DNA of 5,068 nt from Clostridiales bacterium (lineage in GTDB: Bacteria > Bacillota_A > Clostridia > Lachnospirales > Lachnospiraceae). The stretch lies in contig JASKJZ010000213.1 in NCBI GenBank assembly GCA_030154385.1, forward strand, positions 1-5,068, given 5' to 3'. The translations under genes and the position numbers were made by a program. Below the pieces are notes generated by a model. The model was not told where the DNA came from. It worked only from the letters and a program-made list of their open reading frames with translations, and did not search any database. This document shows positions 1 through 5,068 of the stretch, piece after piece (within the stretch, counting starts at the first letter, position 1; every line of letters starts with the position of its first letter).

Positions 1-288
1 CTTGCCTTTGATTATTATGCCGCAGCCGAGGTAAGCAAAGCAGAGGAGATTGCCCCTGGAATGTCTGTTCGAAAGATTCCAGCAGGAAACTATGTTGCTT
101 TTATCTATCATGGAAAAGCAAAGGACTCTATGCAGCCAGTGTTAGACTATATATACAAGGAGTGGTTTCCTCATTCAAATTGTCAACTCAACGAGAATGC
201 AAGAATTGACTACGTCAGATATGGTGAAAAGACCGATGAAAAGGGAAATAGTAGAATCGAAGTATTGATTCCTATCCTTTCCGAATAG
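1..288 (+). CDS. Effector-binding (GyrI/AraC-type) domain protein, C-terminal part
   Basis: The frame is open from base 1 and ends at TAG (286-288), giving 95 codons without the true start, so the gene is 5'-truncated by the window. The visible part matches the second half of the GyrI-like/AraC effector-binding fold: a DYYAAAEVS strand, then IPAGNYVAFIYHGKAKD, a helix leading to the Y-x-EWFPHSN segment, then a late RIDYVRY strand and a final IEVLIPI strand. In this family the domain binds small amphipathic ligands. It occurs alone or C-terminal to a MarA/Rob-like or MerR-like DNA-binding domain. Which of these applies here cannot be told, because the N-terminus lies outside the window. The internal ATG at 61 is not a credible start, because conserved sequence precedes it in frame. 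The gene converges on the small membrane protein gene with 2 bp between stop codons, and I see no terminator hairpin there. Seen: motifs and stop. Inferred: ligand sensing. Confidence 0.85.
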   Translation, partial: LAFDYYAAAEVSKAEEIAPGMSVRKIPAGNYVAFIYHGKAKDSMQPVLDYIYKEWFPHSNCQLNENARIDYVRYGEKTDEKGNSRIEVLIPILSE

Positions 289-290
289 GC

Positions 291-482
291 TTATTTTTTG
301 GACTCCGTGAACACTGAGGCGAGAAGAAGCCCTATAATCAGCCCATAAATTGAGGAATGGAGTGGGTTTGAGGTAATGGGACAGCTGCCAGATAAACATC
401 CGATTTTTGCATAATAAAGATAACCAGCCAGAATTCCTGCCGCTCCGCCAATCAGATAAGTAATTATATTTCGTTTGCTCAT
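291..482 (-). CDS. Small two-helix membrane protein, DUF6132-like
   Basis: A 63-residue protein. Residues about 6-24 (IITYLIGGAAGILAGYLYY) and about 45-58 (IYGLIIGLLLASVF) are hydrophobic, glycine-rich membrane segments. Between them lies a loop with GC-LSGS-CPITSNP (Cys29 and Cys34), and the tail is short and basic. I recall this GCxxGxCPITSNP-type arrangement from the DUF6132 family of very small bacterial membrane proteins, whose function is not established. The two cysteines suggest redox, metal or sulfur chemistry, but that is speculation. The start is fixed by a perfect AGGAGG (491-496 on the complement) 8 nt before the ATG. The next ATG upstream is out of frame. A TATACT-like -10 lies further upstream without a good -35. 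It follows the AraC gene on the same strand after 80 bp with no clear terminator, so cotranscription is possible. Identification is from motif memory, not a search. Confidence 0.75.
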   Translation of the reverse strand: MSKRNIITYLIGGAAGILAGYLYYAKIGCLSGSCPITSNPLHSSIYGLIIGLLLASVFTESKK

Positions 483-562
483 GCATAAAACCTCCTACGT
501 TTATATTGCATTTCAGTATAATACAAAGAAACAAATCGTTCTGTGACTAGATTACATAGCAT

Positions 563-1441
563 TCAACGCTTACGGTATTCCCTGGGAGAGATGCCAGTGA
601 TTTTCTTAAACTGTCGATTAAAATTGGACAGGTTATGAAAGCCGCAATTAAAAGAAATGGTTGCGATATCATCCGTTGTTTCAATTAGGGCTGTGCAAGC
701 GGCCTTGATTCGAAGGTGGGTCAGATATTCTAGAGCACTGCAGCCAACGGCCTTTTTGAAGGAGTTCATAAAATGACTCGGACTGATGGCACATTTAGAT
801 GCTAGCTCGACGATTGTAATGGGATACCGATAGTAATAGGTAATATGCTCAAGTGCGGGGCGAATGAGGGAAGAATAGCTGATTTCTTTGTCCTGGCTTA
901 AAGATAAATTCTCTGCTTTTTCAAAATACCAAAAAAGCTGAAGGAGAGCGCTTTTTAGTAAAAGGTCATCATAGGAGTTATTTTTATGTGCACATCGAAT
1001 GACCGTCTCTGTCAGAGCGCGTATAGTCGGATAATCCGGGTGGCTTACACTGTATTTTTGATTCACACGTAGTTTACCAGTGGTAAGAGGGAGGATGCAG
1101 TGCGTACTGCTGCGATCGTTACCGGATAGTCCAAGCATGTTGGCATGGAAAACAAAGGCGATGTAATGCAGACTCTTAGGTGCAGATGGATACGCGGCAT
1201 GCAGCGTATTGGGAGAAATCAAGACCACGTCTCCCTTATTTACTGGAAAATGCTCGTCACCGCAGATGAACACACCCTTTCCTTGTACGATATAATCCAG
1301 TTCAAACTCATTATGCCAATGCATCGGTACATTTGGAAACAAATCGGGTATCTGACATTCATAGATACTATAAGGAACCAAAGACGAGCTGTGTTGGCGC
1401 TGTTCTTTGTTCGCAAAAGATGCAATCATTTCATATTTCAT
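563..1441 (-). CDS. AraC-family transcriptional regulator, cupin sensor plus HTH
   Basis: A complete 292-residue one-component regulator. The N-terminal half is an AraC-type cupin: residues 40-81 contain HWHNEFELDYIVQGKG, with His41, His43 and Glu46 in the usual HWHxExE pattern, followed by the GDVVLISPNTLHA strand. The C-terminal about 95 residues form the double helix-turn-helix: the first around 207-230 (ITIVELASKCAISPSHFMNSFKK), the second around 257-290, ending in the classic GFHNLSNFNRQFKKITGISPREYR signature. Length is normal for the family. The start at 1441 is chosen over an in-frame ATG 14 codons upstream, because AAGGAG sits 6 nt before it and the longer version adds an unconserved tail. 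The gene is divergent from the GH31 gene, which strongly suggests it activates that gene in response to a sugar. The inducer cannot be named from sequence. No defect is seen. Confidence 0.95.
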   Translation of the reverse strand: MKYEMIASFANKEQRQHSSSLVPYSIYECQIPDLFPNVPMHWHNEFELDYIVQGKGVFICGDEHFPVNKGDVVLISPNTLHAAYPSAPKSLHYIAFVFHANMLGLSGNDRSSTHCILPLTTGKLRVNQKYSVSHPDYPTIRALTETVIRCAHKNNSYDDLLLKSALLQLFWYFEKAENLSLSQDKEISYSSLIRPALEHITYYYRYPITIVELASKCAISPSHFMNSFKKAVGCSALEYLTHLRIKAACTALIETTDDIATISFNCGFHNLSNFNRQFKKITGISPREYRKR

Positions 1442-1447
1442 ATCGTA

Positions 1448-1455
1448 CTCCTTCC
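1448..1455 (-). promoter_or_regulatory. Ribosome binding site deciding the AraC start
   Basis: On the complement the sequence reads GGAAGGAG, then TACGAT, then ATG at 1441. This 6-nt spacing supports residue MKYEM as the true N-terminus. The alternative ATG at 1483 has no comparable Shine-Dalgarno sequence. Confidence 0.8.
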
Positions 1456-1604
1456 TGGTAGTGCTTGTAAAAAATAAGTACAAGAATCGAGAATTGAAAT
1501 ACCTGTAATATCGTAGAATCGTATCAATAATGCAGAGTATTTCAGAAGAAATAGTGTAAATTATAGATTATTATATCATTATAGGAAGAAAAAACAAGTG
1601 ATTC
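1456..1604. promoter_or_regulatory. Divergent control region between araC-type gene and GH31 gene
   Basis: This AT-rich stretch must hold both promoters. A perfect 8-bp inverted repeat, TGAAATAC (1495-1502) and GTATTTCA (1537-1544), has centres 42 bp apart, about four helical turns. Between the arms is an imperfect direct repeat, ATCGTAGA then ATCGTATC (1510-1525). AGAATCG occurs at 1483-1489 and 1515-1521, and ATTATAG at 1560-1566 and 1578-1584. Weak promoter candidates are, for GH31 (+), TTTCAG (1540-1545) with TATAGA (1562-1567), 16-bp spacing; and for the regulator (-), TTCAAT (complement of 1493-1498) with TATTTT (complement of 1471-1476), 16-bp spacing. Each arm overlaps one of the weak -35 elements, which would fit activator-dependent transcription. 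The repeats are seen; the promoter and operator assignments are inferred and uncertain. Confidence 0.45.
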
Positions 1605-1606
1605 AA

Positions 1607-1612
1607 AGGAGG
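1607..1612 (+). promoter_or_regulatory. Ribosome binding site of the GH31 gene
   Basis: A perfect AGGAGG lies 7 nt before the ATG at 1620. It fixes the GH31 start and indicates efficient translation. Confidence 0.85.
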
Positions 1613-1619
1613 TCGTATT

Positions 1620-3641
1620 ATGAAATTTGTAGAGGATAATGGGGCGCTGGTGTTTTATCATAATGGAGAAATGGGACGAATCGAAGCATGGGGCAAGGAC
1701 TCGGTTCGAGTATCGGCGACGATGTTTGATAAGTTCAGTGGAAATGATTGGGCACTGACGGAATGTGTGGACACACGTGAGAGTATCGTAAAGATTGAAA
1801 AAGAAGATCACTGGGTAGGAGATGGAACGATTGACCAGCGTGAGATTGCTTCGATTACAAATGGTCGTATAAAGGTGGTTGTGAATTTTGTGGGAATCCT
1901 TTCTTTTTATAAAGACGATACGTTGTTTCTTCGCGAATATTTTCGTATGTACGATGGCACACTTTCGAAAGAAAGTCGCTGTCTAAAGGTGATTAACCGT
2001 GAATGGAAGGGAATCATAGGCGGAAGTGATTATTCTTTGTGCGTGAAATTTGAAAGCAATACAAGAGAGAAAATCTTTGGGATGGGACAATATCAGCAAC
2101 GTGATATGGACTTAAAGGGCTGTGTTTTGGAACTTGCGCAGCGGAACTCTCAAATTACGGTTCCTTTTGCGGTATCCTCCTTGGGATATGGTTTTCTTTG
2201 GAACAACCCAGCGGTCGGTCGTGCCACCTTTGGTAAAAATTATACCGAGTGGATTGCAAGGTCGACCAAAGAGATGGATTACTGGGTCACGGTGGCGGAT
2301 ACCCCAAAGCAGATTGTGGAAAACTATACCGCCGTTACAGGGCGCGCGGATATGTTTCCGGAAGATTTAATGGGACTTTGGCAGTGTAAGCTTAGATACC
2401 GTACACAAGAGGAGGTACTTTCGGTAGCACGTCAATATCAGAAGGAAGGCATTCAGATTGACCAGATTGTGATTGACTTTTTCCATTGGACCGTGCAAGG
2501 CGACTGGAAATTTGATGCAGAGTACTGGCCAGACCCTAAGGCTATGGTTGACGAGCTTCACGCAATGGGAATCAAGGTTATCGTATCAATATGGCCTTCG
2601 GTAGACCGAAAGAGCGAAAACTTTGGACCGATGATGGAACAAGGATTACTCATCAAGACAGAGCGAGGTGCGGCACAGACCTATGATTACCAGGGTGACT
2701 GTGTGGAAATTGACCCATTCAATAAAAAGACGCGTCAATACATTTGGGAGGTATGCAAGAAAAATTATTACGATTTGGGCATTGATGCTTTTTGGCTGGA
2801 CAACGCAGAGCCCGATTATGGTGTGTATGATTTTGAAAATTATCGGTATAGTGCAGGGCCAGCCCTTAGCGTAAGCAATCTTTATCCGCAAATGTACAGC
2901 CGTGCCTTCTATGAAGAGATGAAAAAGGAGAATCGCCCTGTTGTAAATTTACTCCGTTGTGCTTGGGCGGGCTCGCAAAAATATGGGAATGTAATCTGGT
3001 CAGGGGATGTGCCTAGTACCTTTGAGGCATTTGCCGATCAATTGCAGTGCGGTCTTAATATGGGGCTTGCGGGGATTCCCTGGTGGACGACGGATATTGG
3101 TGGGTTCATGACGGATGACGTAAATGATCCGGATTTTAGGCAGCTTTTAATTCGTTGGTATCAATTTGCGGTGTATTCCGCAGTGTTTCGCATGCATGGT
3201 GACAGGGGTCCTTATAACATTCCACCGCTTGATGACAGAGACTGGGGTGGCGGCTATCTCCACACAGGTCAGCCAAATGAACTTTGGAGCTATGGGGAAG
3301 ACAATTATAAAATTATGAAGAGGTACTATGATATTCGTATTCAAATGCACGCGTATATCAAAAAGCTTTATGAAGAAGCGCATACGAATGGTTCTCCACT
3401 AATCCGTGCCATGTTTTATGAGTTCCCAGAGGATGAAAAATGCTGGGAGCTGCAAGATCAGTATATGTTTGGTGACAAATATCTGGTAGCACCGATCTTG
3501 GAGCTGAATCAGTTTAAGAGAGTGGTTTATCTACCACATGGTGAATGGACATTGACCTCAAATGGAGAGCATTATATGGGTGGGGTGACGGTGTCTGTGG
3601 ATGCTCCCATTGATTATATGCCAGTGTTTGAAAGAAAGTAA
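1620..3641 (+). CDS. Glycoside hydrolase family 31 alpha-glycosidase (alpha-xylosidase/alpha-glucosidase type)
   Basis: A complete 673-residue retaining alpha-glycosidase of clan GH-D. Residues 1 to about 240 form the N-terminal beta-sandwich, including the KIFGMGQYQQRDMDLKG segment that lines the active site in GH31 enzymes. The TIM barrel runs from about 250 (GLWQCKLRYRTQEEV) to about 560. The nucleophile is Asp394 in FWLDNAEPDYG and the acid/base is Asp463 in WSGDVPSTFEAF, 69 residues apart as usual for the family. Other conserved blocks are LLRCAWAGSQKYG, IPWWTTDIGGF and RMHGDRGPY. A short proximal beta-domain follows, and the protein stops at DYMPVFERK, so the distal C-terminal domain of larger GH31 proteins is absent. 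There is no signal peptide, so it should act in the cytoplasm on an imported oligosaccharide, or a phosphorylated or modified one. No transporter is in view. The substrate is unresolved: alpha-xylosidase, alpha-glucosidase and more specialised activities all occur with these motifs. Divergence from the AraC gene suggests sugar-induced expression. Confidence 0.95.
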   Translation: MKFVEDNGALVFYHNGEMGRIEAWGKDSVRVSATMFDKFSGNDWALTECVDTRESIVKIEKEDHWVGDGTIDQREIASITNGRIKVVVNFVGILSFYKDDTLFLREYFRMYDGTLSKESRCLKVINREWKGIIGGSDYSLCVKFESNTREKIFGMGQYQQRDMDLKGCVLELAQRNSQITVPFAVSSLGYGFLWNNPAVGRATFGKNYTEWIARSTKEMDYWVTVADTPKQIVENYTAVTGRADMFPEDLMGLWQCKLRYRTQEEVLSVARQYQKEGIQIDQIVIDFFHWTVQGDWKFDAEYWPDPKAMVDELHAMGIKVIVSIWPSVDRKSENFGPMMEQGLLIKTERGAAQTYDYQGDCVEIDPFNKKTRQYIWEVCKKNYYDLGIDAFWLDNAEPDYGVYDFENYRYSAGPALSVSNLYPQMYSRAFYEEMKKENRPVVNLLRCAWAGSQKYGNVIWSGDVPSTFEAFADQLQCGLNMGLAGIPWWTTDIGGFMTDDVNDPDFRQLLIRWYQFAVYSAVFRMHGDRGPYNIPPLDDRDWGGGYLHTGQPNELWSYGEDNYKIMKRYYDIRIQMHAYIKKLYEEAHTNGSPLIRAMFYEFPEDEKCWELQDQYMFGDKYLVAPILELNQFKRVVYLPHGEWTLTSNGEHYMGGVTVSVDAPIDYMPVFERK

Positions 3642-3656
3642 GTGATGAGTTTGTAG

Positions 3657-3705
3657 ATGCTTGATCGAATTAGCGGGCTTGCTAATCCGACCAAGCATTT
3701 TTTTT
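3657..3705 (+). terminator. Intrinsic terminator of the GH31 gene
   Basis: An 18-nt left arm (3657-3674, starting ATGCTTG) pairs with a right arm (3681-3698, ending CAAGCAT) around the loop GGGCTT, and eight T follow (3698-3705). Sixteen of 18 positions pair on the + strand. The other two are A·C mismatches that would be G·U on the opposite strand. The T-tract is only on the + side, so it ends the GH31 transcript, 15 nt after its stop codon. Confidence 0.9.
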
Positions 3706-3774
3706 AGATGCCAATCAGAGCATGATGAATGGTAATTGTTATAGCAATAGGCAGTCAGCAGTAAGGCATTGTTC

Positions 3775-4491
3775 TTAGACTAAGAATTTGAATTTATCGC
3801 CGATGCATAATTGTTGGCATAGATTCGTTATTTTATTATGAGAATCATGAACAACACTATCGATACGTAGCAAAGGATACCCCTTTGTAATTTGGAGTGC
3901 TTTTGCTTCTTTTGAGGAAGCAAAAGTAATGTCGATTGCCTTTGAAGAATATTCAAGGACTATATTATGCTTGGCTTTTAAAATATCATAAAGAGAATGG
4001 TTATTGAGATCCTCACAGAATAAGAAGGAAAAAAACTCAGGAAATTTATTGGCTTCTAAAATAACTGGTTTGGAATCAGCATATCGAATTCGTTCTAAAA
4101 CAACAATTTTCTCGTCATTTTTTAATTTCATGAGTTCTATATCACGAGGTGTTGGGTCTTCAAGCGCTATTTTCGTTGTTTTTGATCCGGGAACAGCGCC
4201 TATTCTTTTGCACATATCGGTAAAACTGATAGCTCCAGAGGATAGACCCCTTTGTATTTTTTTTTCGGCAACAAAGGTACCTTTTCCTGATTTGCGCTCC
4301 AAGTAACCCAAATCAGACATCATTCCAAGTGCTTTTCTTACTGTGACTCTGCTTACATTGTATTGTTCTCTTAATTCTTTTTCGGTCGGTATGCGAGCTC
4401 CAGCGGGCAAACGCCCACTTTCTATATCTTCTTGAATAATATCTCCCAGTTGCTGATACAGGGGGGTAGAAATCGTATTATCCAATTCCAT
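3775..4491 (-). CDS. GntR-family (HutC/UTRA type) transcriptional regulator
   Basis: A complete 238-residue repressor-type protein. Residues about 9-75 form the winged helix: PLYQQLGDIIQEDIESGRLPAG, then IPTEKELREQYNVSRVTVRKAL with the recognition helix, then the wing LERKSGKGTFVA. Residues about 93-236 form the UTRA effector domain, including IVVLERIRYADSKPVILE, the late YPLLRIDSVVHD strand and the terminal GDKFKF. UTRA domains usually bind sugar phosphates or similar small metabolites. The start at 4491 has AAAGGTGA on the complement (4499-4506), 7 nt away. The gene is divergent from a SIS-domain deglycase-like gene. That matches the frl/gfr/fra arrangement, in which a GntR regulator controls Amadori-product breakdown. 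It lies tail-to-tail with GH31 and is probably unrelated to it. It likely represses itself through the palindrome over its own -10. The exact effector is unknown. Confidence 0.95.
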   Translation of the reverse strand: MELDNTISTPLYQQLGDIIQEDIESGRLPAGARIPTEKELREQYNVSRVTVRKALGMMSDLGYLERKSGKGTFVAEKKIQRGLSSGAISFTDMCKRIGAVPGSKTTKIALEDPTPRDIELMKLKNDEKIVVLERIRYADSKPVILEANKFPEFFSFLFCEDLNNHSLYDILKAKHNIVLEYSSKAIDITFASSKEAKALQITKGYPLLRIDSVVHDSHNKITNLCQQLCIGDKFKFLV

Positions 4492-4546
4492 AATATTATC
4501 ACCTTTCTATGTATAGGAATATATAAAAATGTAAAAATTTTTTGTT

Positions 4547-4563
4547 TGTATTATTATAATACA
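4547..4563. promoter_or_regulatory. Perfect 17-bp palindrome, probable GntR operator
   Basis: The arms TGTATTAT (4547-4554) and ATAATACA (4556-4563) are exact reverse complements around a single T. The site covers the probable -10 of the gntR promoter, so binding there would block gntR transcription. The half-site TGTATTA recurs at 4639-4645 and AATACA at 4667-4672 in the SIS-gene promoter. The palindrome is seen directly; its role is inferred. AT-rich DNA produces palindromes by chance more often, which tempers confidence. Confidence 0.6.
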
Positions 4564-4581
4564 TTTGATGATATTTGTATA
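4553..4581 (-). promoter_or_regulatory. Probable promoter of the gntR-type gene
   Basis: On the complement, TATACA (4576-4581) is followed after exactly 17 bp by a consensus TATAAT (4553-4558). This gives an untranslated leader of roughly 55 nt before the ATG at 4491. The -10 lies inside the 17-bp palindrome, and the spacer holds a further AAATGTAT element (4559-4566). Confidence 0.6.
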
Positions 4582-4620
4582 TTGTTAAAAACATAAATTC
4601 GGCAACGTATCAAATTATTA

Positions 4621-4649
4621 TTGACAAATGTATCTAAATGTATTAACTT
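4621..4649 (+). promoter_or_regulatory. Probable promoter of the SIS-domain gene with repeated elements
   Basis: A consensus -35 TTGACA (4621-4626) is followed at 16-17 bp by a poor -10 (TTAACT 4643-4648 or TAACTT 4644-4649). Two copies of AAATGTAT (4626-4633 and 4636-4643) lie 10 bp apart, so on the same helix face. They fill the spacer and match, in inverse, the copy in the gntR promoter. This is a plausible regulator-binding region. An alternative -10 is TACAAT (4669-4674), but it lacks a good -35. Confidence 0.5.
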
Positions 4650-4705
4650 AAAAGAGAAGTTTATAGAATACAATAAAAAACAAAAATGAAAAAAAGGAGA
4701 AAACA

Positions 4706-5068
4706 ATGCAATACAAAAGTAAAGACATTAAAAGTATCGTGGCTGAAATTCTCGAAGCAAAAAAAAATAAGGGTGGTGTAAAGTCTCTTTATTTTGTTGG
4801 ATGTGGGGGTTCTTTAGGAGCTCTTTACCCAGCGAAAACATTTATGGAACAAGAAAGTGCAACGATTAAAAGTGCATGGGTAAACAGTAATGAGTTTGTG
4901 CATAGTACCCCTAATGATTTTGGAGAAAACTCAATTCTTGTTATGGCATGCCATAAAGGAAATACGCCTGAAACAATAGAGGCAGCAAAATTAGGAAAAG
5001 AAAAGGGTGCTGCCGTGATTATTCTTACGTGGTTAGAGGAATCTGAAATTGTTGAATTTGGAGACTAT
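4706..5068 (+). CDS. SIS-domain sugar-phosphate protein, FrlB/FraB/GfrF-like deglycase, N-terminal part
   Basis: The gene opens at ATG 4706 with AGGAG (4695-4699) 6 nt upstream, and stays open for 121 codons to the window edge. It is truncated at its 3' end. The visible part is the first SIS (sugar isomerase) domain: SLYFVGCGGSLGALYPAK at about 27-44 supplies the phosphosugar-binding GCGGS loop, and ACHKGNTPETIEA at about 81-93 replaces the usual SxSGxTxET loop. Between them, NSNEFVHSTP (60-69) resembles, from memory, the WEFCDNTP region of E. coli FrlB, including the Glu-Phe pair. FrlB-type enzymes cleave fructoselysine-6-phosphate or related Amadori compounds to sugar phosphate plus amine. 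Full proteins are about 330-350 residues with two SIS domains. The divergent GntR/UTRA gene fits such an operon. Alternatives are an AgaS-like or GlmS-like SIS enzyme. The deglycase assignment is moderate; the SIS assignment is firm. Confidence 0.85.
   Translation, partial: MQYKSKDIKSIVAEILEAKKNKGGVKSLYFVGCGGSLGALYPAKTFMEQESATIKSAWVNSNEFVHSTPNDFGENSILVMACHKGNTPETIEAAKLGKEKGAAVIILTWLEESEIVEFGDY

Noticed and set aside
175..534. 119-codon open frame on the - strand
   Set aside because: It overlaps the effector-binding gene antisense and the DUF6132-like gene in another frame. It shares the latter's upstream DNA and has no recognisable domain.
1145..1477. 110-codon + strand open frame antisense to the AraC gene
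   Set aside because: It is a shadow of a well-supported cupin/HTH gene, with no ribosome binding site and no family resemblance.
1442..1483. Upstream ATG extending the AraC protein by 14 residues
   Set aside because: It has no Shine-Dalgarno sequence, while the ATG at 1441 has AAGGAG at 6 nt. The extension is low-complexity and lies in the control region.
3630..3656. Possible frameshift that truncated the GH31 C-terminus
   Set aside because: No frame after the stop continues a GH31-like domain, and a strong terminator begins 15 nt later, so the stop is the natural end.
3706..3774. Possible terminator for the gntR gene (GATGCC at 3707 and GGCATT at 3766)
   Set aside because: The arms are about 50 bp apart, only 5-6 bp long, and not followed by a T-tract on the - strand.
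4004..4306. 100-codon + strand open frame antisense to the GntR gene
   Set aside because: It lies wholly within the well-supported UTRA regulator and has serine/phenylalanine-rich composition typical of an antisense frame.
4575..4705. Riboswitch or attenuator in the SIS-gene leader
   Set aside because: The leader is short and very AT-rich, with no stable stem pair or T-tract. The repeats fit protein-binding sites better.
1..5068. CRISPR arrays, tRNA or rRNA genes, insertion sequences, phage or defence genes
   Set aside because: No regularly spaced repeats, cloverleaf sequences, transposase or recombinase motifs, or terminal inverted repeats were seen on either strand.

Overview
The window looks like chromosomal DNA from a low-to-moderate GC Gram-positive anaerobe, most probably a gut Clostridia/Lachnospiraceae-type bacterium. 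This is inferred from strong AGGAGG-type ribosome binding sites, AT-rich intergenic regions, an AraC-regulated cytoplasmic GH31 glycosidase, and a GntR regulator beside a SIS-domain sugar-phosphate enzyme. No species call is possible from this sequence alone.

Layout, left to right. (1) Positions 1-288 hold the C-terminal end of a + strand protein with a GyrI/AraC-type effector-binding domain. (2) Converging on it, with only 2 bp between the stop codons, is a 63-residue two-helix membrane protein on the - strand with a conserved-looking GC-x4-CPITSNP motif (DUF6132-like). (3) Positions 563-1441 (-) encode a cupin-plus-HTH AraC-family regulator. (4) Divergent from it across about 180 bp of regulatory DNA is a complete GH31 alpha-glycosidase (1620-3641, +), closed by a strong intrinsic terminator (3657-3705). 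(5) Tail-to-tail with that is a GntR/HutC-type regulator with a UTRA domain (3775-4491, -). (6) Divergent from the GntR gene is the first 121 codons of a SIS-domain protein resembling FrlB/FraB/GfrF-type Amadori-product (sugar-amine phosphate) deglycases. It runs off the right edge.

Two independent catabolic modules are therefore visible, each with a regulator divergent from its enzyme gene. The AraC/GH31 module probably senses a sugar and hydrolyses an imported alpha-linked oligosaccharide in the cytoplasm. The GntR/SIS module probably senses a phosphorylated sugar derivative and controls its breakdown. The second module's control region holds a perfect 17-bp palindrome over the gntR -10 element, with the same TGTATTA half-site repeated in the SIS promoter; this is a good operator candidate. 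The first module's control region has an 8-bp inverted repeat with 42-bp centre spacing that could be the AraC site.

No mobile element, CRISPR array, RNA gene or clearly new system was found. The most interesting elements are the regulatory palindrome, the uncertain substrate of the GH31 enzyme, and the truncated deglycase-like operon.
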